Of a DNA stretch of 25,415 bases, positions 1 through 6,966 are shown piece by piece. Position 1 is the stretch's first letter, and each line of letters begins with the position of its first letter. A program made the position numbers and the translations under genes. Location: NCBI GenBank assembly GCA_045807765.1, contig JBJMGU010000088.1, positions 1 through 25,415 on the forward strand, in the 5' to 3' direction. Under the pieces are notes generated by a model, which was not told where the DNA came from, searched no databases, and worked only from the letters and a program-made list of their open reading frames with translations. The DNA is from DATENM01 sp045807765. GTDB taxonomy: Bacteria > Acidobacteriota > Blastocatellia > UBA7656.

Positions 1-1
1 C

Positions 2-115
2 GCGTTCGCCGAGTTGCACAATATCTATGGCTCCTTCGAGAACTACCTACACCAGGCGCTGGGGATCACTGATGAGCAACTCGCACAGATTCGCGAGAAC
101 TTAGTTAAAGGTTGA
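2..115 (+). CDS. C-terminal tail of a tyrosine-protein phosphatase (PF13350-like), 5' truncated by window edge
   Basis: An open frame runs from the left edge to a TGA at 113-115 and encodes 37 residues. The tail contains an IYGSFENYL segment followed by LGITDEQL and a closing helix. This resembles the C-terminus of the Y_phosphatase3 family (PtpB-like tyrosine/serine phosphatases that hydrolyse phosphate monoesters), where a YGS..NYL..LG.....L pattern closes the protein. The catalytic CxxGKDR loop would lie upstream of the window, so activity cannot be judged. The gene converges on the GH51 gene with 35 bases between the two stop codons and no obvious terminator. The family call rests on recall of a short tail and is moderate; the reading frame itself is clear. 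Confidence 0.55.
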   Translation, partial: AFAELHNIYGSFENYLHQALGITDEQLAQIRENLVKG

Positions 116-150
116 GGCGCATGGTGGAATTTGGAACGTGCGGTCCTGTC

Positions 151-1848
151 TCATTGTTCAACTGAGATCACAGTCACCGACTTGGGTTCCAGTTTCAGAG
201 ACAGCTTACTACCTTGAACCCTCGCTGAGATGGGCTTCGGCACCACCACATTCGGCGTCTCGAAGGTGTTAACGCTATCAACTTTAGGGGCGGTCAATGA
301 TTCTCCGGCTGCCGATTTAGGCGTGATACCGGCCAGACTTACCTCGATCTCAACCGGTTGATTGGGATCGAGGTTGGTAATTTCCAGCCACAGCTTGCCG
401 GCCTTATCCCGGGCTGCGATGGCATCTACGCGTGGCAACGAGATGTTTCCATGCGTGTAAGTGCCGGCGTTGAACGTGACCGGCAGCAACGTGGCTTCCT
501 GGAACGGCACGTACATTTTGAAGACGTAGTAGGTCGGGGTCAGCATCATCTTTTCTTTGTCCGTCAAGATCATCGCCTGCAACACGTTGATCATCTGGGC
601 GATGTTGGCCATGCGCACGCGGTCGGCATGGCGGGCAAAGATATTGAGGTTAAGCGCAGCCAGAATGGCGTCGCGCTGGCTGTTCTGCTGGACCAGAAAA
701 CCCGGATTGCTGCCGGCCAGCGGCGCGTACCAGGCGCCCCATTCGTCAACGACAAGGGCGACCTTCTTTTGCGGGTCATACTTGTCCATGATGGCTGAAT
801 GCTTACTAATCAGACCTTCCATCTCCAGCGTGGATTTGAGAATCTGACTGTATTCGGTCTCGCCGAATCCGACGGACGTGAATGCGGGCGGCCACCGCAC
901 CACGGTGTAGTTGTGCATCGAGAGACCGTTGATGTCCCAACTCCATTGGTGATTCTGCCAGGCCTTCATAACGACTTCAGTCCAGTCGGTGAACCGCGGC
1001 TCGCCGCCGCCCGGGCCGACAGCGATCTTGAGCATCTGCTGCTTGTCCTGCTGTGCCGGATTGAAGTTCCTGACGAAGCGACTGTAAATCTTAAGCTGGC
1101 TCAGATAGTAATCGGGTGTCATGTTGCCGCCGCAGTCCCAGCTTTCGTTGCCGATGCCGAGGTAGCCGATCTTGTAGGGGCTAGGATGGCCGTTGGCGGC
1201 GCGTTCCTTTGCTAACGTCGTCGGCTGCGCTGTGGTCAAGTACTCCAGCCATTCGGCAGCTTCCTGCAAAGTACCGGAGCCAACGTTGACTGAGAGGTAG
1301 GCCTCCGCGCCGATCTGGTCAAGGAAGTCCATGACCTCGTGCGTTCCGAAAGTGTTCGGCTCGATCACGCCGCCCCAGTTGGGATTGAGCGTTACCACTC
1401 GCTGCGAGCCGATGCCCTTGCGCCAGTGGTACTCGTCCGCGAAGCAGCCGCCCGGCCAGCGAACATTCGGCACCTTTATCGCCTTAAGCGCGGCGACGAC
1501 GTCGTTGCGGATGCCCCGTGTATTAGGGATGGAGGAATCCGGACCGACCCATATCCCCTCATAAACGCCGTGGCCGAGATGCTCAGCGAACTGGCCGAAG
1601 ATATTGCGGTCGATTTTCGCCCCGGCCTTAGACACGTCTACAGACAATTCAATCTTTTGTGCGGCCACGGAGGGCGCAGTCAAGACCACACCTAACAGAG
1701 CGAAACTGATAAGCATTGCATGCACGAAGCGCGCATCGTTTCGGCTCGAACGATGAAGGCGAGGGCAAAACAAGGAGCGAAAAACGAGCATCGCATGGGC
1801 GTAGACTCTGCTCGCCCGGATATTGATTGATCTTTTCTTTTTAAACAC
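151..1848 (-). CDS. Secreted GH51 alpha-L-arabinofuranosidase
   Basis: This 565-residue protein is predicted to release terminal alpha-L-arabinofuranosyl groups from arabinan- or arabinoxylan-type glycans by a retaining mechanism. It shows the GH51 hallmarks: WPGGCFADEYHW at 131-142, the acid/base Glu235 in GIGNESW, and the nucleophile Glu369 in VVDEWGAWY. The C-terminal third has the beta-sandwich character usual for the family. A signal peptide with hydrophobic core at about 46-58 and a likely cleavage after VAA63 points to export. The frame opens at a GTG (1846-1848) preceded by AGAGGAG with 6 bases of spacing, giving an unusually long 45-residue basic N-region. An internal ATG at 1714-1716 would start directly at the signal peptide but has no Shine-Dalgarno sequence, so I kept the GTG. 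It is probably monocistronic and divergent from the recombinase. The family call is secure; the exact substrate is inference. Confidence 0.9.
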   Translation of the reverse strand: MFKKKRSINIRASRVYAHAMLVFRSLFCPRLHRSSRNDARFVHAMLISFALLGVVLTAPSVAAQKIELSVDVSKAGAKIDRNIFGQFAEHLGHGVYEGIWVGPDSSIPNTRGIRNDVVAALKAIKVPNVRWPGGCFADEYHWRKGIGSQRVVTLNPNWGGVIEPNTFGTHEVMDFLDQIGAEAYLSVNVGSGTLQEAAEWLEYLTTAQPTTLAKERAANGHPSPYKIGYLGIGNESWDCGGNMTPDYYLSQLKIYSRFVRNFNPAQQDKQQMLKIAVGPGGGEPRFTDWTEVVMKAWQNHQWSWDINGLSMHNYTVVRWPPAFTSVGFGETEYSQILKSTLEMEGLISKHSAIMDKYDPQKKVALVVDEWGAWYAPLAGSNPGFLVQQNSQRDAILAALNLNIFARHADRVRMANIAQMINVLQAMILTDKEKMMLTPTYYVFKMYVPFQEATLLPVTFNAGTYTHGNISLPRVDAIAARDKAGKLWLEITNLDPNQPVEIEVSLAGITPKSAAGESLTAPKVDSVNTFETPNVVVPKPISARVQGSKLSLKLEPKSVTVISVEQ

Positions 1849-2165
1849 GACAGGCTCCTCTGCTCAATTTTTAGACTTTTGTATTCTAAGGCCTAAGTTT
1901 GGAGTTATCACGCCAAGTTTTCGCCTTAACGGCCATAGATGCTCTGTTCTTCTAAGAACTTCGATTTGCTTATGCTGCTCTCCTCACCGGTAGTTTAGAG
2001 GGGAACTCTCTATTCTTCCGTGCCTCTTTTCGGGGGCTATATCAATTATCGAAGCCACCCGACTTTGACTTTATCCCTTCACGAGCATATAGTTGCGCCG
2101 ATTCGCGCCCGCCCCGACGTAATCGCCCGCAGGAAACATCGATTTGCAAAAGCCCTAAGGCGGTG
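1849..2165. other. Intergenic region between divergent genes, no gene recognised
   Basis: About 317 bases separate the GH51 start (minus) from the recombinase start (plus), so both promoters probably lie here. I see no tRNA, no long open frame and no clear direct repeats that would mark an attachment site. Only weak short hairpins are visible, for example GCCTC/GGGGC around 2021-2036 and TAGAG/CTCTA around 1995-2011. A TAAGG at 2156-2160 can serve as the ribosome site of the recombinase. No promoter could be assigned with confidence. Confidence 0.6.
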
Positions 2166-3164
2166 ATGCTAATGGCACTCGAAGCACAAGAATATTTTAC
2201 TCAGCCATCGATATCCGGAGCGGCACTCGCTCCGGCGCGCTTTGATGAGAAGCTGGCGCGACCCTTCTGCGACAAGTCGGTGTCGGAAGAGACGCGCCGC
2301 GCCTACCATCGCATCATCCGCGAGTTCTTTACCTTCGTGGCTTACCGCCACCCGCAGCAGGTGAGCGCGGCGGACGTCTTAGCTTGGCGCGACGATCTGC
2401 GCCGGCGCCGCAAGAAGCCGGCGACGGTGGCCATGAAGCTGGCCGTGGTGCGCAGCTTCTTTGAGTACCTCAGGGCAGCAGGTCTGGTCTCCTTAAATCC
2501 GGCTTCAACGAAGCTGGTGGCATCGCCGGTGGTCTCGCAGGATTGCGCCGGGCGGGCATTGAGCGCAAAGGAAGTGGCGCACCTGCTCGCCGGCCCTGAC
2601 CGCAGCCAGGCAGCAGGGGCGCGCGATTATGCGGTGCTGCTGCTGATGCTGCGCACTTCATTGCGGGTCAGTGAGGTTTGCTCATTGAAGGTTTCATCGC
2701 TGAAGTGGAGCCATGGCCGATGGGTAGTACGGTTGCAGGTGAAAGGGGGAAGGGAACGGACGTTGCCTTTGCCTGGGGATGTCAAAAAAGCGATTGACGA
2801 TTATCTGAAGCTCGATGACCACCGCCGAGCCACGCTACTCAGCGATGGCGAAGAAGCTTACCTCTTCCAGCCGGTGGTGAACTACCGCACGTTGGTCTTT
2901 GATAAGCCGCTATCGACAAGGATGGTGGGGAACATTGTGAGGCGGTGGGCAGATTATGGCGGGGTAGGGAAGCTTTCGCCGCACGACCTGAGGCGGACGG
3001 CGATCACGCGGGCGCTGGATCAGGGCTTGAGCTATCGGCAGGTGCAGATGATGAGCGGGCACAGAGATCCTAAGATGGTGATGCGCTATGATCACCACCG
3101 CGAAAATCTTGACCTGAATGCTGTGAATTTTCTCGACTATACGATGACAGTCGGGGCCGAGTGA
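2166..3164 (+). CDS. Tyrosine recombinase / integrase (XerC/D-like)
   Basis: This 332-residue phage-integrase-family recombinase would cut and rejoin DNA through a 3'-phosphotyrosine intermediate. It has an N-terminal SAM-like core-binding domain at about 40-110 and a catalytic domain at about 130-315. All active-site residues are visible (numbered from the ATG at 2166): Arg167 in LRVSEV, Lys193 in the VKGGRER hairpin, His273/Arg276 in HDLRRT, His299 in SGHRD and the nucleophile Tyr308 in MRYDHH. GTG 2163, ATG 2166 and ATG 2172 are all possible starts; TAAGG at 2156-2160 fits ATG 2166 best, with 5 bases of spacing. It is the only complete plus-strand gene in the window and has no adjacent excisionase or recognisable element boundaries. 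It lacks the extra insertion of integron integrases. It could be a Xer-type housekeeping enzyme or the relic of an integrated element; the sequence does not decide. Confidence 0.92.
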   Translation: MLMALEAQEYFTQPSISGAALAPARFDEKLARPFCDKSVSEETRRAYHRIIREFFTFVAYRHPQQVSAADVLAWRDDLRRRRKKPATVAMKLAVVRSFFEYLRAAGLVSLNPASTKLVASPVVSQDCAGRALSAKEVAHLLAGPDRSQAAGARDYAVLLLMLRTSLRVSEVCSLKVSSLKWSHGRWVVRLQVKGGRERTLPLPGDVKKAIDDYLKLDDHRRATLLSDGEEAYLFQPVVNYRTLVFDKPLSTRMVGNIVRRWADYGGVGKLSPHDLRRTAITRALDQGLSYRQVQMMSGHRDPKMVMRYDHHRENLDLNAVNFLDYTMTVGAE

Positions 3165-3503
3165 TTGGAAAGGAGTGACGGCGGGATGTTTCGAAGGGAA
3201 AACCGATTGCAGGTTTTCTTTGAAATTGGCGGGAACGTGAGAGCGGCTTGCCGCTGCATTCAGACTTGCGTCAGCGGGCCGGCAATTGGTGGCGATATGA
3301 TATTGCAGCAGCCCACTGATGGATTGGCACGGCGAGGGGATCGCCGCGGATGGCAGTCAGGTTGGAACTGCCGGTGGATGGATTGGCGGCGTGGCAGGCT
3401 TGAACGCACTTCGCCCGGATGAGCCAAATGACATCGCGCAAGATGACCTGGTCAATTGTGCAATCGCGCGTGTCGCGAGATCAGAAACGGTAAACGGTAA
3501 CGG
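3165..3503. other. 339-base region without a recognisable gene
   Basis: This region lies between the convergent stops of the recombinase and the PqqD-like gene. It carries the hairpin at 3196-3220 and a second short inverted repeat GGCAGT/ACTGCC at 3352-3372, plus two similar TGGATTGGC stretches near 3320 and 3378. Open frames on the plus strand start without a ribosome site, resemble no family I know, and one runs antisense into the PqqD-like gene; I do not annotate them. It may hold remnants of inserted DNA. Confidence 0.5.
3196..3220 (+). terminator. Possible terminator hairpin after the recombinase gene
   Basis: A perfect 7-bp stem GAAAACC (3198-3204) / GGTTTTC (3212-3218) with a 7-base loop lies 33 bases past the recombinase stop, extendable by two G-T pairs. 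A T-rich stretch is part of and follows the right arm on the plus strand. The stem is A/T-rich for a terminator, so the call is tentative. On the minus strand it could equally act downstream of the PqqD-like gene. Confidence 0.35.
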
Positions 3504-4097
3504 CTACGGAGCTACCCAGCTTCTCGTTGGCGCTGCTGACAAACAGGCGACACAGGTGGAAGGGCCAAGCAGTTGCCCGTTACCACAACCGGAATTATCG
3601 AAGCAACGACCGTTGATCTGCTCACATACGGTGGGGCATGCGCCTACACCGTTAATCTTCTTCACACAGCTTTGACATGGGATAGGCACGGATGCGGATT
3701 GCGCGGCGGTTGGGGAAACCAGGGACATCACGACAGGGATAGCCAAGACCGCGCCAAAGCCCAGTTGCCGCACGGCGCTGCGCCGCGAGATGCCGGCTTT
3801 TGCCGCGGGCAGGATGACACGCTCCTTCAGCAGCTCGGCCTTGCTCAGCTTGTCCAGGGCGAGCCAGACCGCATCTTCGCTTACAGGGGTGTGCCACTCT
3901 GCCTCCATCAGTTTAGCGATCTCGCCGACGGTGGTCTCGCCATCGCAATGGTTCCAGACAAAAGCCGCCGTCTGATTCAAGCAGTGAGCCTTGTGCCGCG
4001 TGAGGTCGTACATCAGCACCTCGTCCGGTAACTCCTGAACGACCAGGCCCTGGCGACGGGCCTGGGCCAGTTGCTGATTTTCTGTTGTCTTTTTCAT
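3504..4097 (-). CDS. PqqD-like (RRE-fold) protein with internal twin-arginine segment and eight-cysteine C-terminal domain
   Basis: This 197-residue protein has three parts. Residues about 17-95 resemble the PqqD family (PF05402), with LPDEVLMYDL, a HKAHCLNQTAAFVW core and a GETTVGEIAKLM helix; PqqD domains bind leader peptides in RiPP maturation. Residues 104-132 form a Tat-like signal or anchor: SRRSAVRQLG followed by a hydrophobic run ending SPTAAQSAS. Residues 138-187 carry eight cysteines spaced C-x2-C-x9-C-x3-C-x6-C-x5-C-x10-C-x2-C. The start chosen is ATG 4095-4097, with GGAGAGG at 4106-4112 and 8 bases of spacing; the longer frame gives no sensible start. It is the last gene of a three-gene minus-strand unit, 99 bases after the MauE/thioredoxin fusion. 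The cysteine domain is unrecognised. Whether the N-terminal part is a chaperone, a cis-acting leader or something else is unknown. Confidence 0.75.
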   Translation of the reverse strand: MKKTTENQQLAQARRQGLVVQELPDEVLMYDLTRHKAHCLNQTAAFVWNHCDGETTVGEIAKLMEAEWHTPVSEDAVWLALDKLSKAELLKERVILPAAKAGISRRSAVRQLGFGAVLAIPVVMSLVSPTAAQSASVPIPCQSCVKKINGVGACPTVCEQINGRCFDNSGCGNGQLLGPSTCVACLSAAPTRSWVAP

Positions 4098-4105
4098 GAT
4101 CATTT

Positions 4106-4112
4106 CCTCTCC
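4106..4112 (-). promoter_or_regulatory. Shine-Dalgarno site that fixes the start of the PqqD-like gene
   Basis: On the minus strand GGAGAGG is followed by AA, ATG, ATC, ATG. The first ATG (4101-4103) is only 2 bases away, too close for efficient initiation, while the second (4095-4097) is at an ideal 8 bases. This selects the start that begins MKKTTEN. Confidence 0.6.
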
Positions 4113-4196
4113 AGGTGTAAAGCGTTCGTCGGCGTCGACGAATTGCAAAAAAAAATGGCGTAGCGCAGATGCCAGGGTTATCCGCAGCCGAGCACT

Positions 4197-5744
4197 TCAA
4201 AAGCCGGCAACAATCGGCAGTTGCGCTTTACGAATGCCGGCCAGCGCCAAAACGTGCCGTTCTCCAATGGCCAGGCTCGACGCAATTCTACCCGCGCCAT
4301 CAATCAGAATCGCCGAGGGCGTACTGTTCGAGCCGAGCACCGGACCAATGTCAAATTCCGGATCGACCAGGATTAGCGACTTGAACTCTCGACCTTTCGC
4401 TCTAATATCACCTTCATCACCGGAAGCGATGATGACCAGGCTCGGTGCGCCTTTCGGCGGATGATCTTCCCATGCTCTGAGTTCCGGAGATAACGCCTGA
4501 CAGAAATGACACCGCGGATCCCAGAACAGCATCAGCGTCTCTCTGCCAAGCAACTCTTCCGTGGAGATGACTCGGCCATCCAGGCTGGGCAGCGAAAATC
4601 TCGGGGCCGGTTCGCCGACCTTAAACAGCGAACTGCCGATTGTGATCTGCGGAATATATCCATTGGAAGCGGTCGCTGCTGTCAGGCTCGCGCTGGTCGT
4701 GATCGTGTGATTGACCAGCGCGCGTATCGCGTCATCTCCATAGACCATCTGGCTGGCGATCCTTCCCTCACGACTGATGAGGACGGCGGCGGGAGTCCAA
4801 TTGGCCTGGTACGTCGCGCTGATCGTGTCGTCACCTTGGAGTAAAAGGTGGCGCGCACCATACTTCGCCACACGCTTCTCATTCTCCTCAATTGTCCCTT
4901 TACTGAGCAGGGCAATGGTCAGATGCTCGTCATAATCCCGCTCCCAGGCTCTGACCGCAGGCAATAGGACTTTGCAGGGATGACAGTTGGGACTGACAAA
5001 CAGCAGCAGCACGGGTTTGCCGTATGCCAGCAGATCATCGAGCGTCGTCTGCTCGCCACTGAGGGAAGCCACCGAGAAGCCCGGCGCCGGTGCTCCGAGA
5101 GGCAATCCCTCAAGCGGTGGCGCGGCGTCCTCGCGTTCGACCGGCGCAGGTGCCGCGTAGTCTTCTTGAATTACTTTTTCCATCGCGGCGATTCGTTCCA
5201 GAACCGCTGTGTGCTGGCTTAGGAGACGACGCAGATAGATCACCGCAGTTGCCAGTAGGCCCATAGCCGCGAAGCTGACCGCGAGATTGACGAGCTCTCC
5301 GGCTTTCAAATCAGCCAACCAGTTAAAAGCGCTCAGGCCGGTTGCCTGCTTCTGCTGCAAGACGACGAGCGCAGCGACGGCGGCCAACACCAGATTGCGC
5401 GTAAAGACAGACCAGCTTAAAGGCGTGGAATGCAGTTGACCGAAGCAGTTGCAATCAGGCGTCTGCCCACGTCTGAGGTTGACGCCAATCCCTAGCGTAA
5501 AGATTAACAACAGCGTCAGCGCTGCGACGGCGCCCCACCAGGCGCTGACGAGCGGCAGCAATGCCATCGCAACGAGGATTTCGGCAAACCCTAAGCTCCA
5601 ACCCAACGGCACCGCCAGCGGCGTCGGCACGCCGAATTCCATCAACGTCCGGCGCGTCGTCGCCGGGGCAGCCGCCTTCGCAAATCCCGCGACACCAAAG
5701 ACCAGGGCTAAACAAATTCTCGCAAGCAAAAGAACCATTTCCAT
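4197..5744 (-). CDS. MauE/DoxX-like membrane protein fused to two thioredoxin-like (TlpA-type) domains
   Basis: This 515-residue protein has a MauE-like membrane domain at about 1-170 with some five hydrophobic helices and the DCNCFG motif (Cys98, Cys100). A short charged stretch follows, then a first thioredoxin-like domain at about 215-345 with CHPC (Cys254/Cys257) and a second at about 374-512 with CHFC (Cys412/Cys415). MauE with its partner MauD is known from methylamine dehydrogenase maturation, where they support disulfide formation in the periplasm. Here three redox centres sit in one chain, suggesting an electron relay across the membrane to an exported thiol substrate. The start ATG has GGAG five bases upstream and lies one base after the stop of the nucleotidyltransferase-like gene, indicating coupling. 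The Cys-rich product of the next gene is the obvious candidate substrate, by inference only. Confidence 0.85.
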   Translation of the reverse strand: MEMVLLLARICLALVFGVAGFAKAAAPATTRRTLMEFGVPTPLAVPLGWSLGFAEILVAMALLPLVSAWWGAVAALTLLLIFTLGIGVNLRRGQTPDCNCFGQLHSTPLSWSVFTRNLVLAAVAALVVLQQKQATGLSAFNWLADLKAGELVNLAVSFAAMGLLATAVIYLRRLLSQHTAVLERIAAMEKVIQEDYAAPAPVEREDAAPPLEGLPLGAPAPGFSVASLSGEQTTLDDLLAYGKPVLLLFVSPNCHPCKVLLPAVRAWERDYDEHLTIALLSKGTIEENEKRVAKYGARHLLLQGDDTISATYQANWTPAAVLISREGRIASQMVYGDDAIRALVNHTITTSASLTAATASNGYIPQITIGSSLFKVGEPAPRFSLPSLDGRVISTEELLGRETLMLFWDPRCHFCQALSPELRAWEDHPPKGAPSLVIIASGDEGDIRAKGREFKSLILVDPEFDIGPVLGSNSTPSAILIDGAGRIASSLAIGERHVLALAGIRKAQLPIVAGF

Positions 5745-5745
5745 A

Positions 5746-6867
5746 TTAACTCCGGCTTAAATCCCCGGATGAACTGGCTGCGGGGTTTTCGGACAGTTGC
5801 GCGACCAGCGCCGCCGTCCGCAAAAAGAGATGGCCCATCTGGAAAGGCCATCGCGGCAATTCATTGAATGAGCCTTTTACGGTCATCGTCGCTTCAATCG
5901 GATTTGGCCAGTGGTGCGGCAAGGCGCTGACCAATCCTGTAAGCTGACTCGCCGGCTGGCGCAGGTAGCTAGCGATTTGCCCCAGAGATTGAAACGGCGT
6001 TCCCCAGGCTTTCAACACTGCCGGCAGCAGCCAGCCCGGCAGCTTTTTGGCTCGATCCGCGACGGGTGTGCCTTCCAGCTCTGTGCCAAATAACTGGTGC
6101 GCCAGGCCAATCGCGCAGGCCACCCAATCTGACTGTTGACCGTAATGTCCAAGACATCGCTCCCAGTCGAAATCATTCGCCCGCGTCTCCAGCAGCAAGG
6201 CGATGTCGCACAACCACAGCGGCCGCACCGCGCCGTGCCGCAGCAGATGAAGACAGAGAAAGTGCAGATGATCTTCATCGCTCAGGACGCGCACTTCGAG
6301 ATCATCGAGCCGCACCAGTTGTGAGCGGCTGACAAGATCAACGGCCTGCCGCTTGTCATACTTGCCGAAGCCAAGATGCAAATCGACATTGCCCGCCTGG
6401 CTCTCCAGGCTCGTGAGAGCGGCCCTGGCGGCGCGATACTGCTCCGGCAGAACGCACAGATCGAGATCGCTGAACGGGCGCATGCCAGGCTCAGGATATC
6501 GCCGGGCGATGGCCCATCCTTTCACCAACACCGGCTCGACCCCGAAGCTGCGCATGTGCGGAATCACCTGTTTCAAGTGACGCTGGTGGAGCGCCGCTTC
6601 GAGCGCCTGGAAGCGATAAGCTTGCTGGAGCTGCGGCAAAGCGTGCGAGAGGTGGCTCTTGGTTCGGCGTAGGCGACACCAGGCCAAACCGCCGGCTCCC
6701 ATGCTGAGCAGCAAGGGCGTCAACTCTTCGATTTCCTGGGAGGTGATCGCCGAAATTGGCGGCGCTGTCTTCCACGAGCCGGCGAGCAATTGCGCCACCC
6801 GCCTGCCTCGCGAGTCGCGCAACTTCGTCCCTGCTCCCGAATTGAGTAGCGCGGATAAACGATTCAT
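5746..6867 (-). CDS. Nucleotidyltransferase-fold protein (NTP_transf_5, PF14907-like)
   Basis: This 373-residue protein has the signature of the uncharacterised nucleotidyltransferase family: VLVKGWAIARRYPEPG at 113-128, the paired acidic residues Asp134 and Asp136 in FSDLDLCV, and a third acidic position in VDLH at 161-164. A helical C-terminal half follows, with HLHFLCLHLLRHG and RPLWLCDIALLL. Such proteins are predicted to transfer a nucleotide to a protein or small molecule, but the substrate is unknown. Family members are often found beside PqqD-like and peptide-modification genes, which matches this context. The start ATG is preceded by GGAAGG with 5 bases of spacing. It is the first gene of the three-gene unit and begins 36 bases after the T-run of a strong terminator. 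A cytoplasmic location is likely; no signal peptide or membrane segment is seen. Confidence 0.78.
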   Translation of the reverse strand: MNRLSALLNSGAGTKLRDSRGRRVAQLLAGSWKTAPPISAITSQEIEELTPLLLSMGAGGLAWCRLRRTKSHLSHALPQLQQAYRFQALEAALHQRHLKQVIPHMRSFGVEPVLVKGWAIARRYPEPGMRPFSDLDLCVLPEQYRAARAALTSLESQAGNVDLHLGFGKYDKRQAVDLVSRSQLVRLDDLEVRVLSDEDHLHFLCLHLLRHGAVRPLWLCDIALLLETRANDFDWERCLGHYGQQSDWVACAIGLAHQLFGTELEGTPVADRAKKLPGWLLPAVLKAWGTPFQSLGQIASYLRQPASQLTGLVSALPHHWPNPIEATMTVKGSFNELPRWPFQMGHLFLRTAALVAQLSENPAASSSGDLSRS

Positions 6868-6903
6868 CGAAGCCTTCCGTGTACCAGACTCAGGTCCTTG
6901 AAC

Positions 6904-6935
6904 AAAAAAAGCGCCTGCTGGATTGGTGCAGGCGC
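6904..6935 (-). terminator. Rho-independent terminator after the FecR-like gene
   Basis: Read on the minus strand, GCGCCTGC (6935-6928), a 9-base loop and GCAGGCGC (6918-6911) form a perfect 8-bp GC-rich stem followed at once by seven T (6910-6904). It starts 31 bases after the stop of the FecR-like gene and ends 36 bases before the start of the nucleotidyltransferase-like gene. Confidence 0.9.
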
Positions 6936-6966
6936 GAAGATAATCAACAAGCTCTTGTACGCTGGC

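Noticed and set aside
2166..3164. Integron integrase
   Set aside because: The extra insertion between the conserved patches of IntI proteins is absent and no attC-like cassette array follows.
3165..3675. Plus-strand open frames at 3165-3422 and 3319-3675
   Set aside because: No ribosome site, no recognisable domain, and the second runs antisense through the 3' end of the PqqD-like gene.
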